A stretch of 54,403 bases of DNA from Candidatus Cryptobacteroides faecipullorum (GCA_017694885.1 JADIMH010000009.1:1-54403), one strand, 5' to 3'. Positions 34,112 through 43,730 are shown, numbered from the stretch's first letter. Notes: generated from the letters alone by a model not told the origin. Numbers and translations: made by a program.

Positions 34112-35209
34112 CTACTTCTTATAGGAAGTCCGGTAAAAACGTTTTTTGCAGACGGTGCCGGAAATGCGTTTACGGTGTATCTCCACCTCCAGCGAAGTGC
34201 CGAGGGCCGCGTAATCCGCAGAGACAAGTGCCATACAGATACTCTTTCCGGTTGAAATGGACCGGTAGCCTGTCGTCACATGCCCGATCTGCTCCCCTCC
34301 TGCGAAAACAGGGTATCCGGCACGGGGTATGGCCTTGTCTGACAGTTCGATACCGATGACCTTACGGGAAACTCCTTCCGCTTTCTGTCTGACGACCGCA
34401 TCCCTGCCGCAAAAGTCGCCTTTGTCTGTCTTGACGAACATCCCCAGTCCGGCCTCTACCGGAGTTATCGAATCGCTGAGTTCATGCCCGTAAAGCGGCA
34501 GTCCGGCTTCAAAACGGAGCGTATCCCTGCATCCTAACCCGCAAGGCTGTACTCCGGCATCGAGCAATGTCTTCCAGATATGGCAGACAGCTTCAGGAGT
34601 CCCGTACAGTTCGAACCCGTCTTCTCCGGTATAGCCTGTTCTGCTGACTGTCAGACGGTAACCTTTCCACCTGACTTCTGTAAAAGTGTAGAAGACCAGC
34701 TCCTGCATATCCAGCCCCAGGACTTCGAGCATTATTTTTCCCGCTTCCGGCCCCTGCAGGGCCACCTCGCCCCAGTCTTCAGACAGATTCTCCACGGTCA
34801 CGTCATATTTTTCCGCTAAAGAGCAGGCCCAGGCTGCGTCTTTGGCTATGTTGGCCGCGTTCACCACCAGCAGGAATCCTTTTCCCCCGAAAAGCCTGTA
34901 GACCAGAAGGTCATCCACCACTCCGCCATCGGGACGAAGCATCATACCGTAAAGGACCTTGCCTTCTGGCATGTCCGTGACATCATTGGTAAACAGATAG
35001 TTGACATATTTTTCGGCATCAGGTCCGCTGACAAAGATTTCTCCCATGTGCGAAACATCGAACATCCCTGCGGCATTCCGCACCGCCTGGTGCTCTTCTA
35101 TTATCCCCTGATACTGTATAGGCATGCTGAACCCCGCAAAGGGTTCCATTTTGGCCCCGAGGGTCACATGGCTGTAATAAAGACAGGTTCTTGATATCGG
35201 CTGTTCCAT
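34112..35209 (-). CDS. gcvT: aminomethyltransferase (T protein)
   Basis: This protein moves the methylene group from the aminomethyl H protein to tetrahydrofolate and releases ammonia. It has the family opening RTCLYYSHVTLGAKMEPFAGFSMP, FDVSHMGEIFVSGPDAEKYVNYL, RTGYTGEDGFELY, and AGLPLYGHELSDSITPVEAGL. The 365 residues match the family. It starts 12 bp after the lipoate ligase stop. Confidence 0.97.
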   Translation of the reverse strand: MEQPISRTCLYYSHVTLGAKMEPFAGFSMPIQYQGIIEEHQAVRNAAGMFDVSHMGEIFVSGPDAEKYVNYLFTNDVTDMPEGKVLYGMMLRPDGGVVDDLLVYRLFGGKGFLLVVNAANIAKDAAWACSLAEKYDVTVENLSEDWGEVALQGPEAGKIMLEVLGLDMQELVFYTFTEVRWKGYRLTVSRTGYTGEDGFELYGTPEAVCHIWKTLLDAGVQPCGLGCRDTLRFEAGLPLYGHELSDSITPVEAGLGMFVKTDKGDFCGRDAVVRQKAEGVSRKVIGIELSDKAIPRAGYPVFAGGEQIGHVTTGYRSISTGKSICMALVSADYAALGTSLEVEIHRKRISGTVCKKRFYRTSYKK

Positions 35210-35221
35210 TGTTATCGGTTT

Positions 35222-35935
35222 TTATGTGTTATTCGGTTGCAGATACTCCCGCGACATTTCCTCTATCCGGGCGACATCACCGGCATCCAAGGTCATGGAA
35301 CTGTCGCACATCGACTTGATCATATGATCGGCAAAGGTATCCATATCCATGTCGAGCATTTCACCCAGATTCGTGACCCGCTGTCTCACGGATCTTATCC
35401 CTCGCCTTTCCAATTTTTCTACAGGGGGATTGAGCGCATGCTCCAGAGCGTCCAGGTCAGTATCGAAAAGCATTGTGCCATGGATAATGCATCTTCGTGG
35501 AAGCAGATGGAACGCATTCCCTGAAACCTTTCTGCCGCCGACCGTTATGTCATTCCTCCCGCTAACGCAGGCATCGATTCCCAGACGCCTCAATGCCAGG
35601 GACACCCACTGCATATACCTGTGGAAAACAAAAGCGGCGCCACCCTCCGGAGATGTAATGCACGAATGCATAAGGTTCCCCATGTCCGAGTAGACGCAGC
35701 CACCCCCGCTCTTGCGGCGGTATACCTTTATATAATGTTCGCGGCAATATTCCAGATTCACCTCCGACTCGGGCGACTGGTTCCGTCCGAAGATAACCGA
35801 AGGTCCCGTCCGCCACACGAAGAAATAATCCCCTGCAGCGTACTTCCGTGCAATGTATTCTTCCATCGCCAGATAAAAGGCCAGAGTATGTTCTTCTTCA
35901 GTACGGTCTTCCGGCAACAGTACATGTGTCATCAT
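35222..35935 (-). CDS. lplA: lipoate-protein ligase A-type enzyme
   Basis: This enzyme activates lipoate (or transfers lipoyl) to the H protein Lys. It has VWRTGPSVIFGRNQSPESEVN, the family motif RRKSGGGCVYSDMGNLMHS, and the catalytic Lys in GGRKVSGNAFHLL. At 237 residues it is shorter than Escherichia coli LplA (about 338), lacking its C-terminal accessory domain, so it may use preformed lipoyl-AMP, have a separate partner, or be an octanoyl/lipoyl transferase. It is first in the gcv operon. ATG at 35935 or 35932 are both possible. Confidence 0.9.
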   Translation of the reverse strand: MMTHVLLPEDRTEEEHTLAFYLAMEEYIARKYAAGDYFFVWRTGPSVIFGRNQSPESEVNLEYCREHYIKVYRRKSGGGCVYSDMGNLMHSCITSPEGGAAFVFHRYMQWVSLALRRLGIDACVSGRNDITVGGRKVSGNAFHLLPRRCIIHGTMLFDTDLDALEHALNPPVEKLERRGIRSVRQRVTNLGEMLDMDMDTFADHMIKSMCDSSMTLDAGDVARIEEMSREYLQPNNT

Positions 35936-35960
35936 TATGCGGCTTCTCGTAAATATTCTT

Positions 35961-35993
35961 CAAATTTAAAATTATTGCCGATATCTTATCCAA
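35961..35993 (-). promoter_or_regulatory. Bacteroidota-type promoter of the glycine cleavage operon
   Basis: On the minus strand TTG (35993-35991) and TAAATTTG (35968-35961) are 22 bp apart. The first ATG of the operon is 25 bp downstream of the -7 box. This is the only good promoter for the six-gene unit. Confidence 0.7.
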
Positions 35994-36075
35994 GTTTCGA
36001 GAAAAAACAAAACTATCTGCTATAAGCAGGAAATTTTCCTTACCTTCGCAGTTTGTTCCAAAATATGAATTGGCT

Positions 36076-36921
36076 ATGATTTTAAATAAATGTCTTGTTG
36101 CAGTTCTGGCGCTGGCACTATGCTCTGGAGCGGCATACGGCCATAAGCCGGCGGACATGGGCAGAAAAGACAGAGAAATTCCACAGCAGCAGTGGACAGG
36201 AAAAAAAGTGGCTTTTCTCGGAGATTCGATAACAGACAGGGAGCATATCGGTACGGAAAAGAACTACTGGCAGTTTCTGGAAGAAATGCTCGGCATAGAA
36301 GCTCTGGTGTACGGCATCAACGGCCATCAGTGGAGCGATCTTCCCGAACAGGCTGAAAAACTGAAAGAAGAAGAGGGAGACCGGGTAGACGCCATCATTA
36401 TATTCGCAGGAACAAATGATTACTATGCAGACGTCCCTCTGGGTGAATGGTACTCCTGCCAGCCGCAGAAGACAACCGTTTCCGGACCTGAAACGGACAC
36501 CAGGATACGCAGGATTTTCCAGATGGACGGCTCCTGCTTCCGCGGCCGTATCAACATGGTCATGAATTATCTGAAAACGGAATTCCCGGAACAGCAGATC
36601 ATACTGCTGACTCCCATACACCGGGGATACGCCCGTTTCGGCGACGGCAACATCCAGCCTGAAGAATCATTCCCGAACAATCTCGGACTCTACATAGATG
36701 ACTATGTTCAGGTCATCAAGGAAGCGGCGAATGTCTGGGCCGTACCGGTCATCGACCTGAACAGCATCTCAGGGCTTTTCCCTCTGAACAAATCCCATGA
36801 AAGATACTTCAACGATAAGGAAACGGACCTTCTCCATCCTAACTCCGAGGGACACTTCAGAATGGCCAAGGCCCTTGCCTGCCAACTGCTCTGTTTCCCG
36901 GCAGACTTCAAACAGCTATAA
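36076..36921 (+). CDS. secreted SGNH/GDSL-family hydrolase
   Basis: A signal peptide (MILNKCLVAVLALALCSG) is followed by the GDSL block I FLGDSITD with nucleophile Ser51, block III GTNDYY, and block V DLLHPNSEGH with the catalytic Asp and His. These define an SGNH esterase, often a carbohydrate deacetylase. I chose the ATG at 36076 over the TTG at 36070. A near-consensus -7 box (TACCTTCG, 36041-36048) lies 27 bp upstream. It likely forms an operon with the following esterase and M16 peptidase. Confidence 0.88.
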   Translation: MILNKCLVAVLALALCSGAAYGHKPADMGRKDREIPQQQWTGKKVAFLGDSITDREHIGTEKNYWQFLEEMLGIEALVYGINGHQWSDLPEQAEKLKEEEGDRVDAIIIFAGTNDYYADVPLGEWYSCQPQKTTVSGPETDTRIRRIFQMDGSCFRGRINMVMNYLKTEFPEQQIILLTPIHRGYARFGDGNIQPEESFPNNLGLYIDDYVQVIKEAANVWAVPVIDLNSISGLFPLNKSHERYFNDKETDLLHPNSEGHFRMAKALACQLLCFPADFKQL

Positions 36922-36966
36922 ACAAAATATCTATATAATTAATCAACCGTAACATAATACAATAAG

Positions 36967-37980
36967 ATGAAAATAACCGGATCTGCAATTATCATCGCCG
37001 CACTGGCAGCCGCCGTCCTTGTTTACGGACAGGATGCATGCGCACAGCCGGGATGCGACCTCAAACCGTCAAAGACAGTACTCCTCTACCCTGAAGGCCA
37101 GGACTCAGGGAAAGGGCTTCAGGAAGCGTGGGGCCCCGGGGAATCGAACGGAATCACAGAACAGGAATTTACCGAAGACAACGGCAACATCAGCAATATC
37201 ACGGAAGCGAGATTCGACCTCTACTTCCCGGAAAAGCCCAATGGCCAGATGGTAATCGTATGCCCAGGAGGAGGGTACGGCATAGTTTCCTCATATAATG
37301 AAGGGGTCTATGTGGCAGACCGGATGACAGAACACGGAGTAACAGTGGCCGTAGTGAAATACAGGCTTCCGAACGGGCACTGGACAGTGCCGCTTACCGA
37401 TGTGCAGAATACTTTCAGATACTGCAGGGCACATGCTTCCGAGTGGGGCGTCAGGCAGATAGGCGTGATGGGTTTCTCCGCCGGAGGACATCTTGCCGCC
37501 AGTGCAACTACGCTGTATTCGGACAAAAAGACAAGACCTGACTTCTCCATCCTGATTTACCCTGTCATATCCCTTGACTGGAGCATGACCCACGGCGGGA
37601 CAAGGACAAATCTTATAGGAGAGGACAACAGATGGCAGAGCCGTCAGGGCAAAGACTATGAGCAATGGACGGCAGACAAGGCCATGCATGGAAAACTCGT
37701 GGAAAAATACTCCCTCGAAAACAATGTCACGCCCGATACCCCTCCCGTATTCCTTGCGCATTGCACTGATGACAGTACCGTTCCGGTACAGAACAGCATA
37801 GACTTCTATATGGAACTTGTAAAGAACGGTGTTCCCGCCGAGATGCATATCTTCCCTTACGGAGGACACGGATGGGGGTTCTCTACCGTAGAATACACCG
37901 GATATGACGGCTTGGGATACGCACGCAGCGAGTTCGAAGCCTCACTGTTCAGATGGATGGACTCGATGAGAGAAAAATAA
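36967..37980 (+). CDS. secreted alpha/beta-hydrolase esterase (BD-FAE/acetyl-xylan-esterase-like)
   Basis: A signal peptide (ITGSAIIIAALAAAVLVYG) leads to an esterase domain: VIVCPGGGYGIVSS (oxyanion region), nucleophile Ser171 in MGFSAGGHLAAS, the acid in HCTDDSTVPVQNS, and the His in PYGGHGWGFS. The pattern fits the carbohydrate esterases acting on acylated sugars. It follows the SGNH hydrolase by 45 bp and precedes the M16 peptidase by 20 bp. Two successive esterases suggest removal of acyl groups from one glycan. Confidence 0.87.
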   Translation: MKITGSAIIIAALAAAVLVYGQDACAQPGCDLKPSKTVLLYPEGQDSGKGLQEAWGPGESNGITEQEFTEDNGNISNITEARFDLYFPEKPNGQMVIVCPGGGYGIVSSYNEGVYVADRMTEHGVTVAVVKYRLPNGHWTVPLTDVQNTFRYCRAHASEWGVRQIGVMGFSAGGHLAASATTLYSDKKTRPDFSILIYPVISLDWSMTHGGTRTNLIGEDNRWQSRQGKDYEQWTADKAMHGKLVEKYSLENNVTPDTPPVFLAHCTDDSTVPVQNSIDFYMELVKNGVPAEMHIFPYGGHGWGFSTVEYTGYDGLGYARSEFEASLFRWMDSMREK

Positions 37981-38000
37981 CAAACCATATAAAAAACAAT

Positions 38001-40811
38001 ATGAAACGAATCTTTATTTTCTTCATGGCGATGTTTGCCGCCATGACTGTGTTCGGGCAGAACCAGCTGCCCAACGACCCTGCCGTAAGAAAAGGCAAGC
38101 TCGAAAACGGGCTTACCTACTATATCAGGCATAACGACAAGCCTGAGAACAGGGCTGAATTCTATCTGGCAACAAATGTCGGAGCTATCCAGGAGACCCC
38201 GGACCAGGACGGCCTGGCACACTTCCTCGAGCACATGTGCTTCAACGGGACGAAAAACTTCCCTGGCAAAGGCATCCTTGAATACCTCCAGAGCATCGGA
38301 GCGGAGTTCGGTCGCAACATCAACGCTTCCACAGGAGTAGAGCAGACTGTATATATGCTGAACAACATTCCTTTAGTGCGGGAAGGCGTAATCGACACCT
38401 GCCTGCTCATACTTCATGACTATTCGCACTATGTAACCTGCGATCCTGTTGAAATCGACAAGGAAAGGGGCGTAATCATCGAAGAGCGCAGAGCCCGCCG
38501 CACAGCCGACTGGAGAATGCACGAGCAGTCGCTCCCTTACTATTACGGCGACTCTAAATATGCAGGATGCACCCTTATCGGAAGCCAGGAGAATCTCGAG
38601 AATTTCAAACCTGAAAGCCTCACCAATTTCTACCATACATGGTATCGTCCCGACCTCCAGGCTGTAATCGTAGTCGGAGACATCGATGTAGACGCAGTGG
38701 AGGCAAAGATCAAATCCACTTTTGCCGACATACCTGCCGCAGAGAACCCGCAGCCTAAAGAAGCGTACAGGATTCCTGACAACGAGACTCCTGTAGTAGG
38801 TATCATCACTGATCCCGAAGCGACAAACACTTCAATCGAAATCCTCTGGAAAAGCGAACCCATGCCAGAGGAGCTGAACAGCACCGACATGGGAATGATG
38901 ATGGAGCTTGTCAAAAACTACGTAAGCACCATCATGGGCGAAAGGTTCAACGACATCACATCCAAGCCGGACGCTCCTTTCATCAGTGCCTATATGGGAA
39001 TGGGACAGCTCTGCGAGACAATGGAAGTCACAATGGGCCAGATCGTTGCCCGTGACGGCGAAGGAATAAAGGCTTTCAAGGCGTTCATGACCGAGGCCGA
39101 GAAGATGAAAAGATACGGATTCACTGATGACGAGGTGAGCCGTGCAAAGGACAATATCCTCAGCTACTATGAGAAGAAGGCACAGGGCGCGGAATCACGC
39201 AAGAATGCCGACTTCATCAACGACTATGTAAACAATTTCTTCGACAACTATCCGTACATGGATCCGAAGACGGAATATGAGACTGCCAAACTTATCTGCT
39301 CACAGATCAATGCGGCAATCCTCAACCAGATAGCTGCGGCGATAATCACGGACAACAACATGGTGATTGTCTACAAGGCCCCTGAAAAAGAAGGACTTGC
39401 ACATCCTGTTGCTGCTGACTTCACTGCGGCCATAGCAGAAGTCAAGGCTTCAGACATCCAGCCTAACGAGGCCATCGACACCAACGAACCTCTCCTGGAT
39501 GCCAGCCTTCTGAAAGGTTCTTCAGTAAAGAAAGAAGCCCAGGTGACTGTCGGAGGGAAAACAGCTACCGAATGGATCCTCAAGAACGGAGCCAAAGTCG
39601 TTGTCCTCCCTACAGACTACAAGAAAGACCAGGTGCTCATCAACCTGCAGAAGAACGGAGGACGTTCACTGATCGCGACAGAAGACCTTCCTTCTTTCGA
39701 TGACAATGTTTTCTCCCTGTTCCAGCGCAATACCGGCCTGTCCAAGTTCTCCGGCACCACACTGTCCAAGATGCTCGCCGGCAAGAACGTATCGACTTCC
39801 GTATATATCAGCCCTATCAGGCACGGGATTTCTGCTTCCAGCACCCCTAAGGACCTGGAGACTGCCCTCCAGCTCATGTACCTCACTGTCGCTGACCCTC
39901 GTTTCGACCAGGAAGAGTTCCAGACAGGCATAGAGCAGCTCAGAAGCATTCTGCCTAACCTGGTAAACACTCCTGACTTCAAACTGCAGGGAGAGATATC
40001 CAAGACTCTCTACGGCAATAATCCTCGTCAGACGACCATCAGCATGGAGACCCTCGACAAAGCCAGTCTTGCCACTATCGAAAGGGTGTACCGCGAGCAG
40101 CTTTTCAAGGATGTCGCAGGAGCTACAGTATATATTGTAGGTAACGTAGATCTTGAAACCCTTAAGCCGCTTGTTGAGAAATACATAGGATCAATGCCTA
40201 AAGGCAAGAAGGCTTCCGGATGGGTAGAGACCGGAGAGCATTTCGTGAAAGGAAATGTAGAGAACCATTTCAACGTGAAGATGGAGACCCCTAAGGTCAC
40301 CGTATTCCAGGTATACTCTTCATATATTCCATATAGCGTAAAAGAAGAAGTGATGCTTGATGCCGCCAAATATATAATCGACATGATCTACACGGATACT
40401 CTCCGCGAAGAGGAAGGCGGCACATATGGAGCCGGTGTCGGCACGGGAATGCAGAAATATCCTGAAGAAAGGGCCGTAATCCAGGTTTACTTCGATACCA
40501 ACCCTGAATCGGCCGACAAACTCAGGGAACTTGCAGTCAAAGGTATCAATGACCTGATGACGAACGGACCTACAGAGGAGCAGATGACAAGGACAGTCGA
40601 AAACTTCAAGAAGAATGTACCGGAAAACAGGATCACCAACAGCTGGTGGCTCTCTGCCCTGCAGATGTACTGCAACTATGACGGACTCGACTATGACAAG
40701 GAATACGAGGCTGCCGTAAATGAAATCAGCGCAGAGAACATCCAGGCTGCTCTCAGGGCCGTCCTCGACCAGGGCAACTTCATCGAGATCATGATGTCTC
40801 CTGAAAAGTAA
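38001..40811 (+). CDS. M16-family zinc peptidase, secreted
   Basis: This is a pitrilysin-type (inverted zincin) peptidase. A signal peptide (RIFIFFMAMFAAMTVFG) precedes the HxxEH-type motif HFLEH at residues 74-78 (His74, Glu77, His78), then DEVSRAKDNI; the second half (from about 530) is the catalytically silent repeat. The 936 residues give two M16 halves fused in one chain, as in the family's periplasmic Bacteroidota members. I start at the ATG 38001; the frame is open from 37953, but that overlaps the upstream esterase and precedes the signal peptide. Confidence 0.94.
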   Translation: MKRIFIFFMAMFAAMTVFGQNQLPNDPAVRKGKLENGLTYYIRHNDKPENRAEFYLATNVGAIQETPDQDGLAHFLEHMCFNGTKNFPGKGILEYLQSIGAEFGRNINASTGVEQTVYMLNNIPLVREGVIDTCLLILHDYSHYVTCDPVEIDKERGVIIEERRARRTADWRMHEQSLPYYYGDSKYAGCTLIGSQENLENFKPESLTNFYHTWYRPDLQAVIVVGDIDVDAVEAKIKSTFADIPAAENPQPKEAYRIPDNETPVVGIITDPEATNTSIEILWKSEPMPEELNSTDMGMMMELVKNYVSTIMGERFNDITSKPDAPFISAYMGMGQLCETMEVTMGQIVARDGEGIKAFKAFMTEAEKMKRYGFTDDEVSRAKDNILSYYEKKAQGAESRKNADFINDYVNNFFDNYPYMDPKTEYETAKLICSQINAAILNQIAAAIITDNNMVIVYKAPEKEGLAHPVAADFTAAIAEVKASDIQPNEAIDTNEPLLDASLLKGSSVKKEAQVTVGGKTATEWILKNGAKVVVLPTDYKKDQVLINLQKNGGRSLIATEDLPSFDDNVFSLFQRNTGLSKFSGTTLSKMLAGKNVSTSVYISPIRHGISASSTPKDLETALQLMYLTVADPRFDQEEFQTGIEQLRSILPNLVNTPDFKLQGEISKTLYGNNPRQTTISMETLDKASLATIERVYREQLFKDVAGATVYIVGNVDLETLKPLVEKYIGSMPKGKKASGWVETGEHFVKGNVENHFNVKMETPKVTVFQVYSSYIPYSVKEEVMLDAAKYIIDMIYTDTLREEEGGTYGAGVGTGMQKYPEERAVIQVYFDTNPESADKLRELAVKGINDLMTNGPTEEQMTRTVENFKKNVPENRITNSWWLSALQMYCNYDGLDYDKEYEAAVNEISAENIQAALRAVLDQGNFIEIMMSPEK

Positions 40812-40844
40812 CGGCTTTACATATCCGATTTTATTGTCATTAAG

Positions 40845-40874
40845 GAGGGTGAGTCAGATTTTTGACTCACCCTC
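40845..40874 (+). terminator. intrinsic terminator of the M16 peptidase operon
   Basis: A perfect 12-bp stem pairs GAGGGTGAGTCA (40845-40856) with TGACTCACCCTC (40863-40874) around a 6-base loop, 34 bp after the peptidase stop. It is followed by AATGTTTTGC. Confidence 0.85.
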
Positions 40875-40911
40875 AATGTTTTGCATTTTATCAATTCTAA
40901 CACACCTAAAA

Positions 40912-40948
40912 GGGGCTGCGCCAAAATTTATCATTTTGACACAGCCCC
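40912..40948 (-). terminator. terminator of the ferredoxin gene
   Basis: The arms GGGGCTG and CAGCCCC are extended by CAAAAT/ATTTTG across a 3-base internal mismatch (40912-40927 and 40933-40948). On the minus strand it is followed by TTTTAGG, which suits the ferredoxin gene. The 40812-41015 gap holds nothing more than these two hairpins. Confidence 0.8.
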
Positions 40949-41015
40949 ATCTGCAATTCTTGCATTGCCGTTTTTAAAAATGCTTTTCCTCCACGACGGA
41001 ATTTAAAATCCCCGA

Positions 41016-41186
41016 CTATTCGGCTGGAGAAATAGCACCCATAGGACACACATCAGCGCAAGTTCCGCAATCAATGCAAACGTTAGGGTCGATCTTATAG
41101 ATATCCCCTTCTGAAATAGCGCCTGAAGGGCACTCGCCCATACATGTACCGCAAGCAACGCAGTCGTCTGAAATTTTGTAAGCCAT
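41016..41186 (-). CDS. 2[4Fe-4S] ferredoxin, 56 residues
   Basis: This is a small bacterial-type electron carrier. Two clostridial-type cluster motifs are plain: CVACGTCMGECP and CIDCGTCADVCP, each CxxCxxCxxxCP, with a MAYKISDD start and an AISPAE end. At 56 residues it is a complete stand-alone ferredoxin of the kind that serves pyruvate or 2-oxoacid:ferredoxin oxidoreductases in anaerobes. It is easy to miss because it is short. A good promoter and a terminator frame it, so it is monocistronic. Confidence 0.96.
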   Translation of the reverse strand: MAYKISDDCVACGTCMGECPSGAISEGDIYKIDPNVCIDCGTCADVCPMGAISPAE

Positions 41187-41249
41187 TTTTTATATCCTTT
41201 AAATTGTTTGTTAAGTCTAAACGGTATTGTCCGTTCGGACATATGGATG

Positions 41250-41279
41250 CAAATTTATGCTATTATTTTGAATTAGCAA
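41250..41279 (-). promoter_or_regulatory. Bacteroidota-type promoter of the ferredoxin gene
   Basis: On the minus strand TTG (41279-41277) and TAAATTTG (41257-41250) are 19 bp apart, about 63 bp before the ATG. The leader contains a small hairpin, GTCCG-TT-CGGAC (41229-41240). Confidence 0.72.
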
Positions 41280-41301
41280 CCAATGTCGCGACTAAAATTT
41301 C

Positions 41302-41309
41302 TATCTTTG
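41302..41309 (+). promoter_or_regulatory. -7 box of the DUF1573 gene
   Basis: TATCTTTG matches TAnnTTTG and lies 41 bp before the ATG at 41351. A matching TTG at the -33 distance was not found. It is divergent from the ferredoxin promoter and about 22 bp from its -33. Confidence 0.5.
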
Positions 41310-41350
41310 CAGCCATCCGATCGTTGCCGCCTGCCGGCAATCAACAGTAT

Positions 41351-42472
41351 ATGATTATGAGAACATTTGCAAGATATATCCTCTGCTGCATTATCGCACT
41401 TGTACCGGCCGTAAGCACGGCTTTGGCTCAGGAAAGAATAGGAGGCATTGCGGAATTCGACAAGACCGTTTACGATTTCGGCGATGTCATGCTTTCCGAC
41501 GGCCCTCTGAGCTGCACATTCAATGTAAAGAATATCAGCCAGAAACCAATGCTCATCCATAGCGTTGTGACCTCGTGCGGATGTACTGATGTGAAATGGA
41601 CCCGCGAACCGGTAATGCCGGGAAAGAGCGGAACGATATCGTCAGTATATACCAATGACGAAGGACCATATCCTTTCGACAAAAGCCTGACTGTATACAT
41701 TTCCGGCATAGGCAAGCCCATAATACTCAGGCTGAGAGGAATCAGCCATGAAAAGAAGTTGTCCCTGGAAGAAATGTACCGGATACGCTTCGGAAGCCTG
41801 GGCATGAAGGCTCTGGAAATGAAATGCGGCAACATCGAGCAGGGCGAATCCCGAAGCGATGAGACGACAGTCGCAAATCTTTCCGGTTCTCCCATCCAGG
41901 TCAGTTTCACAGATGTGTCTCCCAACCTTTCTGTCAAGGTGACACCGAACCCTGTACCGCCAAGGTCCACGGCAAAGCTCCAGTTCTCCGTAAAGGCCGA
42001 CAGAAGCCTGTGGGGAAAGAACTGGTACTACGCCACTCCTGCCGTCAACGGGAAAAAATACCAGGCGGAAGAAAACGGAAAGAATGCCGGCAGCAGGATA
42101 GGCATCTACGCCTTCACCAAGGAAAATTTCTCTTCGATGACCAAGGAGGAGCGGGACAACGCGTCCAGGCCGATATTCGATTCGAGTTCATATACTTTCG
42201 GAAAAATCAAGGCAGGAACACCTGTCGACGCTTCATTCACATTCAAGAATACAGGCAAAGCAGATTTCAAGGTATTCAAGGCAGAGGCCGATGCCGAATC
42301 ATATTCGGTGGGAGAAATCCCTGTCGTGAAGTGCGGGCATGAAGGCAGTTTCAAGGTTCGTCTCGACACCGCAGGAATGCCGGCCGGAGAAGCTCTCGTA
42401 ATCGTAACCCTTACGACCAATTCGCCTTCAAGGCCGATAGTCAATCTTTTCATTACGGGGTATATCGAGTAA
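41351..42472 (+). CDS. secreted DUF1573-containing protein
   Basis: A signal peptide (MIMRTFARYILCCIIALVPA) is followed by an Ig-like DUF1573 module (FDKTVYDFGDVMLSDG, FNVKNISQKPMLIHSVVTSCGCTDVKW) and a second Ig-like module at the end (FDSSSYTFGKIKAGTPVDASFTFKNTGKADFKV). Such proteins are common and uncharacterised in Bacteroidota. Start is ATG at 41351 or 41357; the frame is open to 41144 but that overlaps the ferredoxin gene. Its function is unknown. Confidence 0.82.
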   Translation: MIMRTFARYILCCIIALVPAVSTALAQERIGGIAEFDKTVYDFGDVMLSDGPLSCTFNVKNISQKPMLIHSVVTSCGCTDVKWTREPVMPGKSGTISSVYTNDEGPYPFDKSLTVYISGIGKPIILRLRGISHEKKLSLEEMYRIRFGSLGMKALEMKCGNIEQGESRSDETTVANLSGSPIQVSFTDVSPNLSVKVTPNPVPPRSTAKLQFSVKADRSLWGKNWYYATPAVNGKKYQAEENGKNAGSRIGIYAFTKENFSSMTKEERDNASRPIFDSSSYTFGKIKAGTPVDASFTFKNTGKADFKVFKAEADAESYSVGEIPVVKCGHEGSFKVRLDTAGMPAGEALVIVTLTTNSPSRPIVNLFITGYIE

Positions 42473-42521
42473 GCGGATATTCTGACGCACTCAGGATTAC
42501 ATAAACCAGAATGAACAAGAC

Positions 42522-43664
42522 ATGCTGACAGACATACTCCGAAATTCGATACTTATAACAGGACTGGTCGTCATAATGATGATGATGATCGAGTCCCTCA
42601 ACATAGAATCCCGCGGACTCATTTTCTCAGGACTGAGAAAGACAAAGATCGGTCAGGTAGTCGTATCCACCCTGCTCGGCCTTGTACCAGGATGTATCGG
42701 AGGATTTGCGGCAGTATCACTTTACACCCACAGGATAATAAGCTTCGGAGCATTGATAGCCATGATGATAGCGTCATGCGGGGACGAAGCGTTCATGATG
42801 CTGGCCATGTTCCCGCAGAAGGCGATGCTTATCTTCGTTTTCCTTTTCATACTGTCTGTCATCTGCGGAGTCATGGTGGATTTCTGCAGGGACAGGATAT
42901 TGAAGCGCAAACATGTAGACCCTGCAAAGGCTGACGGTCTGCCGGAGGATGATGTCTTCGAGATACATACCGATGATCGATTGCACGGGCACTGTCATGC
43001 CGATGATCAAGGCTGCTGTAATGCCCATCTGCACGGCAGCCGGGATGAAATCGGCCGCAGGAAAAGACATCCGGGATGGCGAAGAGCGGTGATGTTCATA
43101 GGAATAGCCGTATTCATTGCCGCCCTTGCAACCGGACGGCTCGGACATGAACACATACATGAAGGCCATGCGCACGATGCCGCCCTTGCCCTTGATCTGC
43201 TCAGCGAGGACTGGATGTATGTCATTTTCGCAGTGCTGAGCATAGTGGTTCTCGGCGTATTGTGTTTCGCATCGGACCATTTCGTGGAAGAACATCTGTG
43301 GCGACACATAGTCAAAAGGCATCTTCCAGTCATTTTCGGATGGACATTCGGCGTGCTGGCTATTCTGGAAATCGGTCTGCAGTATGTAGACATTGAAAGC
43401 TGGATAAGCAGCAATACCGCACTGATGATCCTGCTTGCAGTGGCCATAGGAATCATTCCGGAATCCGGCCCGCACATGATTTTCGTGACATTGTATGCCA
43501 GCGGCATAGTACCTCTGCCTGTCCTGATCGCAAGCTGCATAGCACAGGACGGACACTCATCCCTGCCTCTTCTGGCTGAAAGCAAGGCGTCATTTTTCAA
43601 GGCCAAGCTCGCAACATGCTGTATCGCCATTATTTCCGGCTTCACTTCAATGCTTTTTCTATAA
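42522..43664 (+). CDS. putative 10-TM heavy-metal exporter (ArsP_2 / manganese-transporter-like)
   Basis: This is a polytopic inner-membrane protein. I recognise the family annotated as putative 10TM heavy-metal exporter, also called putative manganese transporter. Hydrophobic segments include ILITGLVVIMMMMIESLN, IASCGDEAFMMLAMFP, VFLFILSVICGVMVDFC, AVMFIGIAVFIAALATG and ALMILLAVAIGIIPESGPHMIFV. Two His-rich loops, DDRLHGHCHADD and GHEHIHEGHAH, fit metal binding. It follows the DUF1573 gene by 49 bp on the same strand. The metal is not determinable. Confidence 0.8.
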   Translation: MLTDILRNSILITGLVVIMMMMIESLNIESRGLIFSGLRKTKIGQVVVSTLLGLVPGCIGGFAAVSLYTHRIISFGALIAMMIASCGDEAFMMLAMFPQKAMLIFVFLFILSVICGVMVDFCRDRILKRKHVDPAKADGLPEDDVFEIHTDDRLHGHCHADDQGCCNAHLHGSRDEIGRRKRHPGWRRAVMFIGIAVFIAALATGRLGHEHIHEGHAHDAALALDLLSEDWMYVIFAVLSIVVLGVLCFASDHFVEEHLWRHIVKRHLPVIFGWTFGVLAILEIGLQYVDIESWISSNTALMILLAVAIGIIPESGPHMIFVTLYASGIVPLPVLIASCIAQDGHSSLPLLAESKASFFKAKLATCCIAIISGFTSMLFL

Positions 43665-43730
43665 AAATCAATATCTTTACGGAATAAAGGCGGACAACGG
43701 TCACCGTTGCCGGTAAATATTGGAATCCTT

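Noticed and set aside
41003..41242. A 79-codon minus-strand frame over the ferredoxin gene
   Set aside because: It is in a different frame from the 56-residue ferredoxin, whose eight cluster cysteines decide the reading.
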